From: Streptomyces sp. AM 4-1-1
Lineage (GTDB): Bacteria > Actinomycetota > Actinomycetes > Streptomycetales > Streptomycetaceae
DNA: 64,000 nt
Assembly (NCBI RefSeq): GCF_029167625.1
Contig: NZ_CP119145.1
Span: forward strand, 3,038,001 to 3,102,000
Direction: 5' to 3'
Of the stretch, positions 50,477 to 59,496 are shown one piece after another (the stretch's first letter is position 1; each line of letters starts with the position of its first letter). The translations under genes were made by a program, and so were the position numbers. Under the pieces are notes generated by a model. The model saw nothing but the letters and a program-made list of their open reading frames with translations, had not been told where the DNA came from and searched no databases.

Positions 50477-51433
50477 CTACGCGCGCCGCCGCGCCACCTC
50501 GTACAGCACGATGCCTGCCGCGACACCGGCGTTCAGCGACTCCGCGCCGCCCGGCATCGCGATCCGCACCCGGTAGTCACAGGTCTCGCCGACCAGCCGG
50601 CCCAGACCCTTGCCCTCGCTGCCGATGACGATGACGACCGGGCCGTCCAGGGCCTCCAGGTCCTCCACCGTGTGCTCGCCGTCCGCCGCCAGCCCGACGA
50701 CCGTGAGGCCCGCCTTCTGGTAACCCTCCAGGGCACGGGTCAGGTTCGTCACCCGGGAGACCGGCGTACGGGCCGCCGTGCCCGCCGAGGACTTCCAGGC
50801 GCCCGCCGTCATACCGGCCGCGCGCCGCTCCGGCACGACCACGCCGTGGCCGCCGAACGCCGAGGTGGACCGGACGATCGCGCCGAGGTTGCGCGGGTCG
50901 GTCACACCGTCGAGCGCGACGATCAGCGGGTCCTCGTTCTTGTCGTACGCGGCGGCCGTCAGGTCCTCGGGGTGCGCGTACTCGTACGGCGGGACCTGGA
51001 GCACGAGGCCCTGGTGGTTCAGGCCGTTCGTCATCCGGTCCAGCTCGGGGCGCGGGGCCTCCATCAGGTTGATGTTGCCGCGCTCACCGGCGAGCTGGAG
51101 CGCCTCGCGCACCCGCTCGTCGTTGTCGATGTACTGCTGGACGTACAGCGTCGTCGCGGGGACGCCGTCGCGCAGCGCCTCGAAGACCGGGTTGCGGCCG
51201 ACGACCAGCTCGGACGTGCCCTTGGCGCCGCCGCGACGCGGTGCGGGGCGGCGGGCAGCGGCCTGCTTGGCCTGGGCGTTGGCGACCCGGTTCTTCTTGT
51301 GTCCCTTGCGGGCGGCCGCGGGCGGCGTCGGTCCCCTGCCTTCGAGACCACGGCGTCGCTGGCCACCGCTGCCGACCTGCATGCCCTTCTTGTTGGACGT
51401 GCGGCGGTTCCTGCGCTGGCTGTTCCCGGCCAT
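50477..51433 (-). CDS. rlmB: 23S rRNA 2'-O-ribose methyltransferase (TrmH/RlmB family)
   Basis: 318 aa. A basic, disordered N-terminus (~70 residues) precedes the substrate-binding domain ([13 protein letters not shown]) and a SpoU/TrmH knot. Motif 1 is [15 protein letters not shown], motif 2 is [14 protein letters not shown] and motif 3 is [14 protein letters not shown]. It methylates a guanosine ribose in 23S rRNA (G2251 in E. coli). It is followed on the same strand by the DoxX gene and preceded by cysS, the order seen in other Streptomyces. Confidence 0.93.
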   Translation of the reverse strand: MAGNSQRRNRRTSNKKGMQVGSGGQRRRGLEGRGPTPPAAARKGHKKNRVANAQAKQAAARRPAPRRGGAKGTSELVVGRNPVFEALRDGVPATTLYVQQYIDNDERVREALQLAGERGNINLMEAPRPELDRMTNGLNHQGLVLQVPPYEYAHPEDLTAAAYDKNEDPLIVALDGVTDPRNLGAIVRSTSAFGGHGVVVPERRAAGMTAGAWKSSAGTAARTPVSRVTNLTRALEGYQKAGLTVVGLAADGEHTVEDLEALDGPVVIVIGSEGKGLGRLVGETCDYRVRIAMPGGAESLNAGVAAGIVLYEVARRRA

Positions 51434-51476
51434 GACCTACCTGTTTCGTTGCTTCAGAAGACGTACGTAAGTGAAA

Positions 51477-51506
51477 GTGTGCCGCCCGGCGTCCCGGGCG
51501 GCACAC
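51477..51506 (-). terminator. Perfect hairpin between cysS and rlmB
   Basis: GTGTGCCGCCCGG and CCGGGCGGCACAC form a 13-bp stem with loop CGTC, inside the 83-bp gap after cysS. It could partly uncouple cysS from rlmB. Confidence 0.75.
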
Positions 51507-51516
51507 CAGAATCCGT

Positions 51517-52917
51517 TCAGCGGGGTCCGAGCGTCCACCGGGGGCCGCTGGGGCTGTCCTCGATGACGAGTCCGGACTGGTTGAGCTGGTCGCGAATGGC
51601 GTCGGCGGTGGCGTAGTCCTTGCGGTCCCGGGCCGACTGACGCTGATCGAGCACCAGCCGTACGAGCGTGTCGACGACCCCGTGCAGATCCTCGCCCCGG
51701 TCGCTCTCCCCGGCCCACTGAGGATCGAGCGGATCGAGGCCCAGCACCCCGAGCATCGCACGTACCTCGGCCAGACGGGCCACGGCCTCTTCCTTGTCGT
51801 CCGCGGCCAGCGCGGAATTGCCCTGCCGGACCGTGGTGTGCACCACCGCGAGCGCCTGGGGGACCCCGAGGTCGTCGTCCATCGCCTCCGCGAACGCCGG
51901 CGGGACCTGCGCGGACGCCGCGACCGGGCCTCCGGCCTTCTCGATCACCCGCTGCACGAACCCCTCGATCCGCGCGAACGCCGACTCGGCCTCCCGCAGC
52001 GCCTCCACGCTGTACTCGATCATCGAGCGGTAGTGCGGGGTGCCCAGGTAGTACCGCAGCACGATCGGCCGCCACTGCCGCACCATCTCGCTGACCAGCA
52101 CGGAGTTGCCGAGCGACTTCGACATCTTCTCGCCGGACATGGTCACCCAGCCGTTGTGCACCCAGTACCGGGCGAACTCGTCCCCGTACCCCTTGGCCTG
52201 CGCGATCTCGTTCTCATGGTGCGGGAAGATCAGGTCGATGCCGCCGCCGTGGATGTCGAACACCGGTCCTAGGTACTTGTGCGCCATCGCCGAGCACTCC
52301 AGATGCCAGCCCGGCCGGCCCGGACCCCACGGGGTCTGCCAGCTCGGCTCACCCGGCTTCGCGGCCTTCCACATCGCGAAGTCCCGCTGGTCCCGCTTGC
52401 CCGTCTCACCCTCACCCGAGGGCTGGCGGAGGTCGTCCAGGTCCTGGTTCGACAGCGCCAGGTACCCGGGGTACGACCGCACGTCGAAGTAGACGTTCCC
52501 GTCCGCCTCGTACGCGTGTCCGCGCTCGATGAGCCCGCGCATCATCTCGATCATCTCGGTGATGTGGCCGGTAGCCCGCGGTTCGTACGTCGGCGGCAGG
52601 CAACCCAGGGCGTCGTACCCGTGGTTGAACGCCCGCTCGTTCTCGTACCCGATCGCCCACCACGGACGGCCCTGTTCCGCCGACTTCCTGATGATCTTGT
52701 CGTCGATGTCGGTGACGTTCCGCACGAACGTGACGTCATACCCTCGGTAGGCGAACCACCGGCGCATGATGTCGAAGTTCAGCCCCGACCGGATGTGTCC
52801 GATGTGCGGAGCTGCCTGGACGGTCGCGCCACAGAGGTAGATCGAGACACAACCCGCGGAAAGCGGGACGAAATCACGGATCTGCCGGGCGCTGGTGTCG
52901 TACAGGCGAATAGTCAC
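51517..52917 (-). CDS. cysS: Cysteinyl-tRNA synthetase
   Basis: 466 aa. Class I aaRS with HIGH-type motif PHIGHIRSG and KMSKS motif EKMSKSLGN. The catalytic Zn ligand CGATVQ near residue 29 and a Cys in LECSAMAHKYLG are in place. The C-terminal anticodon-binding domain ends in SGPRWTLGPR. It charges tRNA-Cys. Normal length for actinobacteria. Confidence 0.97.
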   Translation of the reverse strand: MTIRLYDTSARQIRDFVPLSAGCVSIYLCGATVQAAPHIGHIRSGLNFDIMRRWFAYRGYDVTFVRNVTDIDDKIIRKSAEQGRPWWAIGYENERAFNHGYDALGCLPPTYEPRATGHITEMIEMMRGLIERGHAYEADGNVYFDVRSYPGYLALSNQDLDDLRQPSGEGETGKRDQRDFAMWKAAKPGEPSWQTPWGPGRPGWHLECSAMAHKYLGPVFDIHGGGIDLIFPHHENEIAQAKGYGDEFARYWVHNGWVTMSGEKMSKSLGNSVLVSEMVRQWRPIVLRYYLGTPHYRSMIEYSVEALREAESAFARIEGFVQRVIEKAGGPVAASAQVPPAFAEAMDDDLGVPQALAVVHTTVRQGNSALAADDKEEAVARLAEVRAMLGVLGLDPLDPQWAGESDRGEDLHGVVDTLVRLVLDQRQSARDRKDYATADAIRDQLNQSGLVIEDSPSGPRWTLGPR

Positions 52918-53081
52918 GCCTCAAGGGTAGTGGGCGCGCACCAGTGCCCCGCGACCCCCGGGCCTGATCTTTTTCCGGTGGCGCGCAAGGGCTCCACGCG
53001 TCGGAGCCGGCGACCGCCGTCTTCCGCCGCCGCCGGGCACGTCTCCCACCATGTGGAAGGGACCCGGCGGTATCCGCGCTC

Positions 53082-53120
53082 CGGGCCGCCCGCCCCCTGG
53101 CCGGAGGCGGGCGGCCCGGC
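53082..53120 (-). terminator. Terminator of the oxidoreductase-MFS operon
   Basis: CCGGGCCGCCCGCC and GGCGGGCGGCCCGG form a perfect 14-bp stem with an 11-nt loop, just after the PPOX gene stop. Confidence 0.85.
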
Positions 53121-53123
53121 ACC

Positions 53124-53528
53124 TCAGATGCGGCCGAGGACCTTGCGCGGGGTGATCCGGACGATCACCCGGGTGCCGTCCTCCGCCGACGACGGGTTGA
53201 ACTCGGCGTACTTCTTACCGCTGTACTTGACCGACAGTTCGTCGATCAGTTCCTGTCCGCCCTCGGTGGTCAGGGTGGCGGAGCCGCGGATCTCGGCGTA
53301 GGTGTACGGGGCGTCGAAGGGCTGGACGACGACGGAGACACGCGGGTCGCGGCGCAGGTTCCGCTCCTTGCGGCGGCCCTCGGTCGTCGAGATGAGGATG
53401 TCGTCACCGTCCCGCTTCACCCAGACCGGCGAGAGCTGGGGGCTGCCGTCCGGCTGGATGGTCGCGACGGTCACGAAGACCGGCGTGTCGAGAAGCGCCT
53501 TGAGCTGATCGGAGAGTGCGGCGGTCAT
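53124..53528 (-). CDS. PPOX-class F420-dependent oxidoreductase
   Basis: 134 aa. Split beta-barrel flavin/F420-binding fold: LLDTPVFVTVATIQPDGSPQ, then SPVWVKRDGDDILISTTEGR, then the RNLRRDPRVSVVV strand. Typical of actinobacterial F420-linked reductases. The electron acceptor is unknown. It overlaps the start of the upstream MFS gene's stop (ATGA), so both are one operon. Confidence 0.85.
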   Translation of the reverse strand: MTAALSDQLKALLDTPVFVTVATIQPDGSPQLSPVWVKRDGDDILISTTEGRRKERNLRRDPRVSVVVQPFDAPYTYAEIRGSATLTTEGGQELIDELSVKYSGKKYAEFNPSSAEDGTRVIVRITPRKVLGRI

Positions 53529-54793
53529 GGAGTACGTCCTCCTGAGGCGTTGGCGATGCTCCTACGTCTACCCCCAACCGCGTCCTGGCCCCCGCCCTTC
53601 CCGTTTCCGCCCACCGGAAGGGTCAGCGCGAGAGCGGCGCCCGTCAGCGGTACGGCGGCGAGCGCCGTCCACAGGACCCCCGGGGGCGCGCCCAGGAGTG
53701 CCCCGGTGGCCGCGCTGCCGCCGAGTACGGCGAGTCCGGAGACCGACGACAACGCCCCGGTGGCGAGCCCGAGCCGCCGGTCGTCGACGAGGTCGGGTAC
53801 GAGCCCCCGGGCGGCGGGCACCAGCAGCATCTGTCCCGACGTCAGCAGCACCACCAGCGCCGCCCCGGGCAGCAGCCCGCCGCCCGGCACCACCGGCACG
53901 GCCGCGAAACCGGCCGCGACGACGACGAGTCCGCCCGCCAGCGCGGTCCGGGGCGCGATCCGGCGCGCCGCCCACCGGGTGAGCGGCAGCTGCGCGAGGA
54001 CGACCAGCAGGGAGGACAGCGCGAACAGCCAGCCGAGCGCGGCCTGCGAACCGGTGGCGCGTTCCACCTCGGCGGGCAGTGACAGATAGAGCTGGTTGTA
54101 GGCGACGAGATAGCTGCTGTACGCGAGGCACAGCACGAGGAACGGGCCGTTGGCGAACACGGTCCACAGGGCGGGCCCGCCCCCGCCCCCGGTCCGCCGC
54201 ACGGCGGCGCGGCGCGGCATCAGCCGGGCGTGTCCGGCGAGCACCCCGACGAAGACGAGGGCCCCGGCGACGCAGGCGGCCCGGAACCCCCCGCCGAGCA
54301 GCAGCAGGAGCGACCCGATGAGCGGTCCGACGAAGGCCCCGGCCTGCCCGGCGGCGGAGAACACGGCGAGCACCTGCGTACGCGGGGTGCCGGTCTCCTC
54401 CTCGTACCGGACGGACTCCCGGGCGGTCTCCGACTCCACCGCCGGAGAGAACAGCGCGGCGGCGAACCCGATCAGGACGACAGCGGCGATCACCGTGGCG
54501 GTGGACCCTGCGAACGCGAGCCATCCGAACCCGATGATCCGCAAGGCGCATCCGGCCAGGACGACGGGGCGGGGCCCGTACCGGTCGGTGAGCGCGCCGC
54601 CGACGACGAAGAGCCCCTGCTGGCTGAAGGTCCGCAGCCCGAGCACGAGGCCGACCAGCCAACCGGCCATACCGAGTCCGCTGCCCAGATGGGTGGCGAG
54701 GTAGGGCAGCACGGCGTAGAACCCCACGTTGAACGCGAACTGGGTCCCCACGAGCAACCGCACGTAGCCAGTCATCGCGCGCACCTCATTCAC
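53525..54793 (-). CDS. 12-helix MFS exporter
   Basis: 422 aa with the DHA1-type outline. Motif A is GGALTDRYGPRPV, with 12 hydrophobic helices in two bundles. GTG or ATG near 54793 (MNEVRAMTGYV) is possible; the second ATG at 54775 is an alternative start. It sits upstream of and coupled to the PPOX gene. Substrate unknown. Confidence 0.85.
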   Translation of the reverse strand: MNEVRAMTGYVRLLVGTQFAFNVGFYAVLPYLATHLGSGLGMAGWLVGLVLGLRTFSQQGLFVVGGALTDRYGPRPVVLAGCALRIIGFGWLAFAGSTATVIAAVVLIGFAAALFSPAVESETARESVRYEEETGTPRTQVLAVFSAAGQAGAFVGPLIGSLLLLLGGGFRAACVAGALVFVGVLAGHARLMPRRAAVRRTGGGGGPALWTVFANGPFLVLCLAYSSYLVAYNQLYLSLPAEVERATGSQAALGWLFALSSLLVVLAQLPLTRWAARRIAPRTALAGGLVVVAAGFAAVPVVPGGGLLPGAALVVLLTSGQMLLVPAARGLVPDLVDDRRLGLATGALSSVSGLAVLGGSAATGALLGAPPGVLWTALAAVPLTGAALALTLPVGGNGKGGGQDAVGGRRRSIANASGGRTP

Positions 54794-55456
54794 CCTTCAC
54801 CACCGTACGAACAGAGCTCCCACCGCTGCTGAGGGGAGCCCACGCCCATCCCGTACGCGCGGGACGGCGCTTCCCGGCATCGCATGCTCCGGCCTTGGTC
54901 GTGGTGCGGGCGTGGCCGAGTCCGGGGCGGGACCGTCCGGCGCGGTGCCGGCGCGGCGCCGGAGCGGTGCCGGAGCGGTGCCGGAGCGGTGCCGGAGCGG
55001 TGCCGGAGCGCGGTGTCCGGCGCGGTCCCGGGGCGGTACCGGCGCGGTGTCCGGTGGGTGGGGCGGGGGCCCTCCGGCGTGTCTCCTCGGAGTGGGCGCG
55101 GCACCCTCCACCGGATGCGAACCCGGGTCCTGCGCCCACTCCTGCGGGGACCCGCCTGCACGCCCCCACCCGGCCGTCCCGCGTCCGCGGATCGATCGGT
55201 GGTGGAGGGGACCGGAGCGCGCCGTCCCAAACCCGGGTCCACCCACTCCCGCGGGGACCCGCCTGCATCCGGCCGTCCCGCGTCCGCGGATCGATCGGTG
55301 GTGGAGGGGACCGGAGCGCGCCGTCCCAAACCCGGGTCCGCCCACTCCTGCGAGGACCCGCCTGCATCCGGCCGTCCCGCGTCCGCGGATCGATCGGTGG
55401 TGGAGGGGGTGGGAGCGCCGCCTTCCCGCGCGTGGGGGTGGGGGTTCGGCCTTGCG
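54794..55456. repeat. Intergenic tandem-repeat region, 663 bp
   Basis: Between the MFS start and the stop of the ABC permease gene. It holds two repeat arrays. GGAGCGGTGCC (11 bp) is repeated four times from 54961 to 55004, with a partial fifth copy. A 99-bp unit starts at 55172, 55271 and 55370: two complete copies and about half of a third, differing at only a few bases. Each 99-bp unit includes CCGCGGATCGATCGG. All frames are open because the unit length is a multiple of three and the composition is G+C-rich. I see no gene. Confidence 0.8.
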
Positions 55457-57172
55457 TCACCTTGTCGCTCCTCGTCCCCGCACAGCGCCCGAAACCAGCA
55501 CCGCCAATGCCCCCAGCCCCGCCAGCGCGACGGCGGGGGCCAGCACTCCCCACGGGGCCCGTTCCGCGTACGGCATGTTCTCGGACAGCATCCGTCCCCA
55601 CTCCGGCGCCGGCGCCGGCGCCCCGAGTCCCAGGAATCCGAGCGAGGCCAGGGCCAGCGCGATGGCGGGGACGCGCAGTACCGCGTGCCGCACGACCGGT
55701 GGCAGCACCCCCGGCAGCACGTGCCGACGCAGCAGGTGTCCCCGGGACGCCCCGAGCGACTTCGCGGCGGCGATGTGCGGCGCCGCCCGTTCCTGGGCGT
55801 ACAGGGCGGCGGTGTGCGCGGCGAGCGGTGCCCAGGAGACGGCGGCGACCGCGGCCGCCGCGCCCCATGGGCCCGGACCGACGAGCCCCGCCACGACGAG
55901 CCCGCTGAGGATCGCGGGGAGCGCGTTCGCTGTCTCGGTGAGCGCCCCGGCGCGTACGGCCCCGAGGAGCAGCCCGAGCAGCAGGGTGACGACGGAGACG
56001 GCCACGGCCATGAGCACGGTCCGGGCCGCCCCGTGCCCGAGCCGGGCCAGGATGTCCCGCCCCAGCGAGTCCGTGCCGAGTGGGTGCGCGGCGCAGGGCC
56101 CGGTGAGCCGTACGGCCGCGTCGACGTGCAGCGGATCGCGCGTCAGCCCGGCCACCGTCACGACGGCGAGGAGCACGGCCAGGGCCACGGCCCCCACCAC
56201 GACCGCTCGCCGCCCCGGCAGCGCGGGGGGTACGAGCGCGGGCAGCGCCCCCTCGTCGAGCGCGGGTCCCAGCAGGGCGCGCGCCGCGAGCCGGGCGGCG
56301 AGCCCGGCGGCGATCCCGAGCAGCAACAGGACGAGCACGCATGCCTGGAGGACCGGCAGGTCCTGCGCGAGGGCGGCGGCCAGTGCCGTACCGCCGAGGC
56401 CGGGGATCGCGTACAGCGTCTCGACGGCGACGGCCCCGCCGGTCAGTCCGACGACGATCAGCCCGAGCTGGGGCAGCAGTCCGGGCAGCGTGCGCCGGAG
56501 CGCGTGGAGGGCGACACGTCGTCCGGGCAGCCCGCCCGCCGCGGCGGCGCGCGCCCACGGTTCGGCGAACGCGGCGGGCAGCGCGTCGTCGAGGAGGCGG
56601 CCGAGCAGGGCACCCGCCGGTACGCCCATGGCGAGCGCGGGCAGGACCAGTTGGTCCCCGGCGCCCCAGCCGAGCGCGGGGAACCAGCCGAGCTGTACGG
56701 CGAACACGGTGGCGAACACGGCTGCCAGCAGGAATTCGGGAAGTGCGGCGAGCACCGCCGCGCTCACTCCCGCCCGCGCCCGGTCGATCCGCCGCCGGGC
56801 GCCCCGCCGCAGCGTCCCGGCGCTGAGCGCGACGGCCAGCACGACGGCGACGGCGAGCGAGACGCCCATCAGGGTCAGGGAGACGCCGAGTGCGGAGGTG
56901 ACGTCGGGTGCGACGGGCTGTCCGGAGACCCAGGACTCGCCGAGGTCGCCCCGGAGGAGTCCGCCGAGCCAGTCGCCGAGGACGTGTGCGGGGCCGCCGT
57001 CGAGCCCGGTCCCGGCGCGGATCGCGTCGAGCGTGGCGGGGGTGGGCGGCCGGTCGGCGTACCGGGCGTGCAGGATCGTCAGCGCCGGATCGGTCCGGGT
57101 CAGCCAGGGCAGCAGCCCGATGACGGCGACGACCGCGAGGAGCGTGGCGAGCCGCCCCGCCAGGTACTTCAC
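55457..57172 (-). CDS. Fused DppB-DppC-type ABC permease
   Basis: 571 aa, in which two peptide/nickel-type permeases are joined in one chain. The first half (MKYLAGRLATLLAVVAVIGL...) is DppB-like, with an EAA-like loop after helix 5 (EPWARAAAAGGLPGRRVAL). The second half, from about residue 320, is DppC-like, with GTDSLGRDILARLGHG and the loop AKSLGASRGHLLRRHVLP. The binding protein gene is directly upstream. No ATPase gene is present in the window, so a shared or distant ATPase must be used. Confidence 0.88.
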   Translation of the reverse strand: MKYLAGRLATLLAVVAVIGLLPWLTRTDPALTILHARYADRPPTPATLDAIRAGTGLDGGPAHVLGDWLGGLLRGDLGESWVSGQPVAPDVTSALGVSLTLMGVSLAVAVVLAVALSAGTLRRGARRRIDRARAGVSAAVLAALPEFLLAAVFATVFAVQLGWFPALGWGAGDQLVLPALAMGVPAGALLGRLLDDALPAAFAEPWARAAAAGGLPGRRVALHALRRTLPGLLPQLGLIVVGLTGGAVAVETLYAIPGLGGTALAAALAQDLPVLQACVLVLLLLGIAAGLAARLAARALLGPALDEGALPALVPPALPGRRAVVVGAVALAVLLAVVTVAGLTRDPLHVDAAVRLTGPCAAHPLGTDSLGRDILARLGHGAARTVLMAVAVSVVTLLLGLLLGAVRAGALTETANALPAILSGLVVAGLVGPGPWGAAAAVAAVSWAPLAAHTAALYAQERAAPHIAAAKSLGASRGHLLRRHVLPGVLPPVVRHAVLRVPAIALALASLGFLGLGAPAPAPEWGRMLSENMPYAERAPWGVLAPAVALAGLGALAVLVSGAVRGRGATR

Positions 57173-57184
57173 CGGGCCGGCCGA

Positions 57185-58711
57185 TCAGCCGACGTGGGTG
57201 TCGGCGGTGATGAGGGTGCGTTCCATCGGGTCGAGCGAGACGCCTTCGACGCGGCTGTCGTCGTATCCCTGGACGAACCGTTCGTGGACCAGCGGTACGA
57301 GGGCGTCGGCGCCGAGGACGTCGGCCTCGGCGGTCATCTCGGCCTTGTGCCGGGCGTCGGTGTCGACGGTGGCCGCCGCCTTGTCCACATCGGCGTCGAC
57401 CCGCTTGTCGCAGAGCTGGGAGATGTTGAAGCTGCCGTCGCAGGTGAAGTCGGACTCCAGGTACGAGACGGGGTCGGCGGTGTCGAGGAGGGTGTTGCGG
57501 GCCTGGATGAACGCGTCGTACTTCCCGCCGAGCGCGTCGGCCTCCAGCTGTGCGTAGTCGCGTACGACCTGCTTGACGGTGAAGCCGCGCTTCTCCAGTT
57601 GCTGCTGGACGACGGTGGCGACCTCGGGCAGCTCGGGCCGGTTGGTGTAGGTGGCGAGGACGATCTGCCCGGTCTTCGCGACGGCGGTCGGGGCGGCGGC
57701 CTTCGTGCGGCCGACGGGGGCGACGCGCTCGGCGGCGGCCCAGGGCACGCCGGGGCCGAGGAGCCCCTGTGCGGTGTCGGCGCGTCCTTCGTAGACGGCC
57801 TTGACGATGGCCTTGGAGTCGATGGCCTCGCGGGCGGCGGCGCGCATGGCGGGGTCGGCGAAGACGCCGCGCCGGGTGTTGAGGGAGAGGCCGTTGGTGC
57901 GGGCGGAGGGGAACTCGTGGACGAAGTGTCCGCCGAGCAGGGACGCCTGGGAGATCGGTACGTACTCGGCGACGTCGACGGCCTTGGTGCGCAGCGCGTT
58001 GGCGCGGGCGGTGCCGTCGGCGGCGAACTTCACATCGACGCCGGGGGACTTGGCCTTGGCGCCCCAGTAGGTGCCGTTGCGCTGGAGGGTCGCGCTGACG
58101 GCGCCGTTGAGCTCGGTGAGGGTGTACGGGCCGGTGGCGTGCCCGGCGGGGTCGACCTTGCCGTCCCGGTACGCGCCGGCGGAGAGGATCGTCAGCGAGG
58201 GGTTGGCGAGCCGTTGGGGCAGCAGCGGGTCGGGCTCGGCCGTGGTGACGCGTACGGTCCTGGCGTCCTTCACGGTGGCGGTGATCCGGGTGTCACTGAG
58301 CACGCGCGGCTTCGGGGACGCCTTCGCGGCGGCCGAGAGGGCGCCTACGACGGCCGGTGCGTCGACCTTCGTACCGTCCTGGAACTCCGCGTCGCGCAGG
58401 GCGAACGTCCACGCCTTGTCGCCCTCGCGGGCCCAGGAGGTGGCGAGGGCGGGCTTGGCCTCGCCGTTCTTGTCGAGGGTGGTCAGGCCCTCGATGACGG
58501 CGAGCCGGCTGAGGGTGACGGCGTCGTCGCCGTACGGGGACATGGCCTGGGCGGGCGGGAAGGCCATGACGACGCGCAGCCGCTGCCCGCCGCCGCCGGA
58601 GGTGTCCGACGAGTCGGTGCCGGAGCAGGCGGTGGCGAGCGGGACGACGAGGGCGGCCACGGCGAGGGCCGAGGGCAGCGTGGTGCGGCGGCGCGCACGG
58701 GACGGGGACAT
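57185..58711 (-). CDS. ABC substrate-binding lipoprotein, family 5 (metal/peptide type)
   Basis: 508 aa with a lipobox VPLATAC-SG (C29), so it is tethered outside the membrane. The solute-binding fold of the DppA/NikA family is visible (LATSWAREGDKAWTFALRDA, DGTKVDAPAVVGAL). It is upstream of the fused permease. The ATG at 58711 has no ribosome binding site, and the -10-like TATAAG lies about a dozen bases before it, suggesting a leaderless mRNA. A Zur/Fur-like box overlaps that promoter, so it may import a metal or metallophore. Confidence 0.88.
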   Translation of the reverse strand: MSPSRARRRTTLPSALAVAALVVPLATACSGTDSSDTSGGGGQRLRVVMAFPPAQAMSPYGDDAVTLSRLAVIEGLTTLDKNGEAKPALATSWAREGDKAWTFALRDAEFQDGTKVDAPAVVGALSAAAKASPKPRVLSDTRITATVKDARTVRVTTAEPDPLLPQRLANPSLTILSAGAYRDGKVDPAGHATGPYTLTELNGAVSATLQRNGTYWGAKAKSPGVDVKFAADGTARANALRTKAVDVAEYVPISQASLLGGHFVHEFPSARTNGLSLNTRRGVFADPAMRAAAREAIDSKAIVKAVYEGRADTAQGLLGPGVPWAAAERVAPVGRTKAAAPTAVAKTGQIVLATYTNRPELPEVATVVQQQLEKRGFTVKQVVRDYAQLEADALGGKYDAFIQARNTLLDTADPVSYLESDFTCDGSFNISQLCDKRVDADVDKAAATVDTDARHKAEMTAEADVLGADALVPLVHERFVQGYDDSRVEGVSLDPMERTLITADTHVG

Positions 58712-58726
58712 GAGAACGACCTTATA

Positions 58727-58742
58727 TGAAAATGATTGTCAT
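58727..58742. promoter_or_regulatory. Zur-like box at the ABC operon promoter
   Basis: TGAAAATGATTGTCAT has a 7-1-7 near-palindrome matching the known actinobacterial Zur box (TGAAAATNATTTTCA type). It overlaps TATAAG on the minus strand and ends 1 bp from the stop of the neighbouring GNAT gene. Confidence 0.65.
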
Positions 58743-59363
58743 CTAATGGGTGGGGTGAGTGCCGGATGCGGGCGCCCCCGGCACCGGAGGCATCGGCAGT
58801 TCGAAGTGCACGATCCCCTGACCGCCGTCCGCGAACGCGCGCTCGTCGCAGACCTCGTGGGCCAGCGACCGCCAGAACGGTTCGGCGCCCGGGACGGCCG
58901 GATCGGTGTGCAGATAGATCGCCCGGTACCCGCCGACGCGCGCCACGAAGTCGGACAGCTCGCGCACGATCAGCCGGGCGAGACCGTGCCTGCGGTGCTC
59001 CGGGCGGACGTAGATCCGGCAGAGCTGGGCGGTGGACCCGGACGGGAACCGGTCGGCGACCCACCGCGGGTTCGGCGGTGCCTGCGGACCCCGGTCGCGC
59101 ACGGCGCCGGTGGCGACGATCTCGCCGTCCCGCTCCACGACGAGGAGCGTGCACCGCCCGGGGCGCAGATAGGCGGCCTCGGGATCGATGATGTCGGCGT
59201 GCCAGCGGGGCACGTAGCCGGACCGCAGATCGCGGTAGACGGTGTCGAGCATCACGGCCCGGGCCCCGCCCACATCGTCGGCGGTGGCGGTGCGCAGGAC
59301 GTATCCGTCCACTTCGACCCGCCTGCCGGGCGCCTCTGCCACCACAGCGGTAGCGCTCTCCAC
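58743..59363 (-). CDS. GNAT-family N-acetyltransferase
   Basis: 206 aa from GTG 59363. The acetyl-CoA-binding motif is QLCRIYVRPEHRRHGLARLI, with the R-x-x-G/A signature. The N-terminal YVLRTATADDVGGAR is typical of the family. The substrate is unknown. It is upstream of the metal-type ABC operon on the same strand, with the Zur-like box in the gap, so co-transcription is possible but the box suggests separate control. Confidence 0.85.
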   Translation of the reverse strand: MESATAVVAEAPGRRVEVDGYVLRTATADDVGGARAVMLDTVYRDLRSGYVPRWHADIIDPEAAYLRPGRCTLLVVERDGEIVATGAVRDRGPQAPPNPRWVADRFPSGSTAQLCRIYVRPEHRRHGLARLIVRELSDFVARVGGYRAIYLHTDPAVPGAEPFWRSLAHEVCDERAFADGGQGIVHFELPMPPVPGAPASGTHPTH

Positions 59364-59387
59364 CGGACCTCACTCCCACCTCGTACA

Positions 59388-59428
59388 GCACATCGCTTGC
59401 CGTACCAGCGTACGTGCAAGCGATGTGC
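59388..59428. terminator. Long inverted repeat after ispF, before the GNAT gene
   Basis: GCACATCGCTTGC (59388-59400) and GCAAGCGATGTGC (59416-59428) are perfect 13-bp arms. The centre continues as CGTAC-CAGC-GTACG with one unpaired base. It lies downstream of ispF and 25 bp before the GNAT start, so it may be the ispF terminator or an operator for the GNAT gene. Confidence 0.6.
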
Positions 59429-59496
59429 AACAAGGCCGCGCCCCGGAGGAAGACCAGGTCAGAGGCGTTCGTACGGCCCCAGGAGGGCCCTCCGGG

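Noticed and set aside
54797..55345. Repeat-derived open frames of ~180 residues on the minus strand
   Set aside because: They consist of the 99-bp and 11-bp repeats read in any frame, lack ribosome binding sites and have no domain.
55172..55422. Possible CRISPR array from the regular repeats
   Set aside because: The 99-bp units are contiguous, with no unique spacers and no cas genes, so it is a plain tandem repeat.
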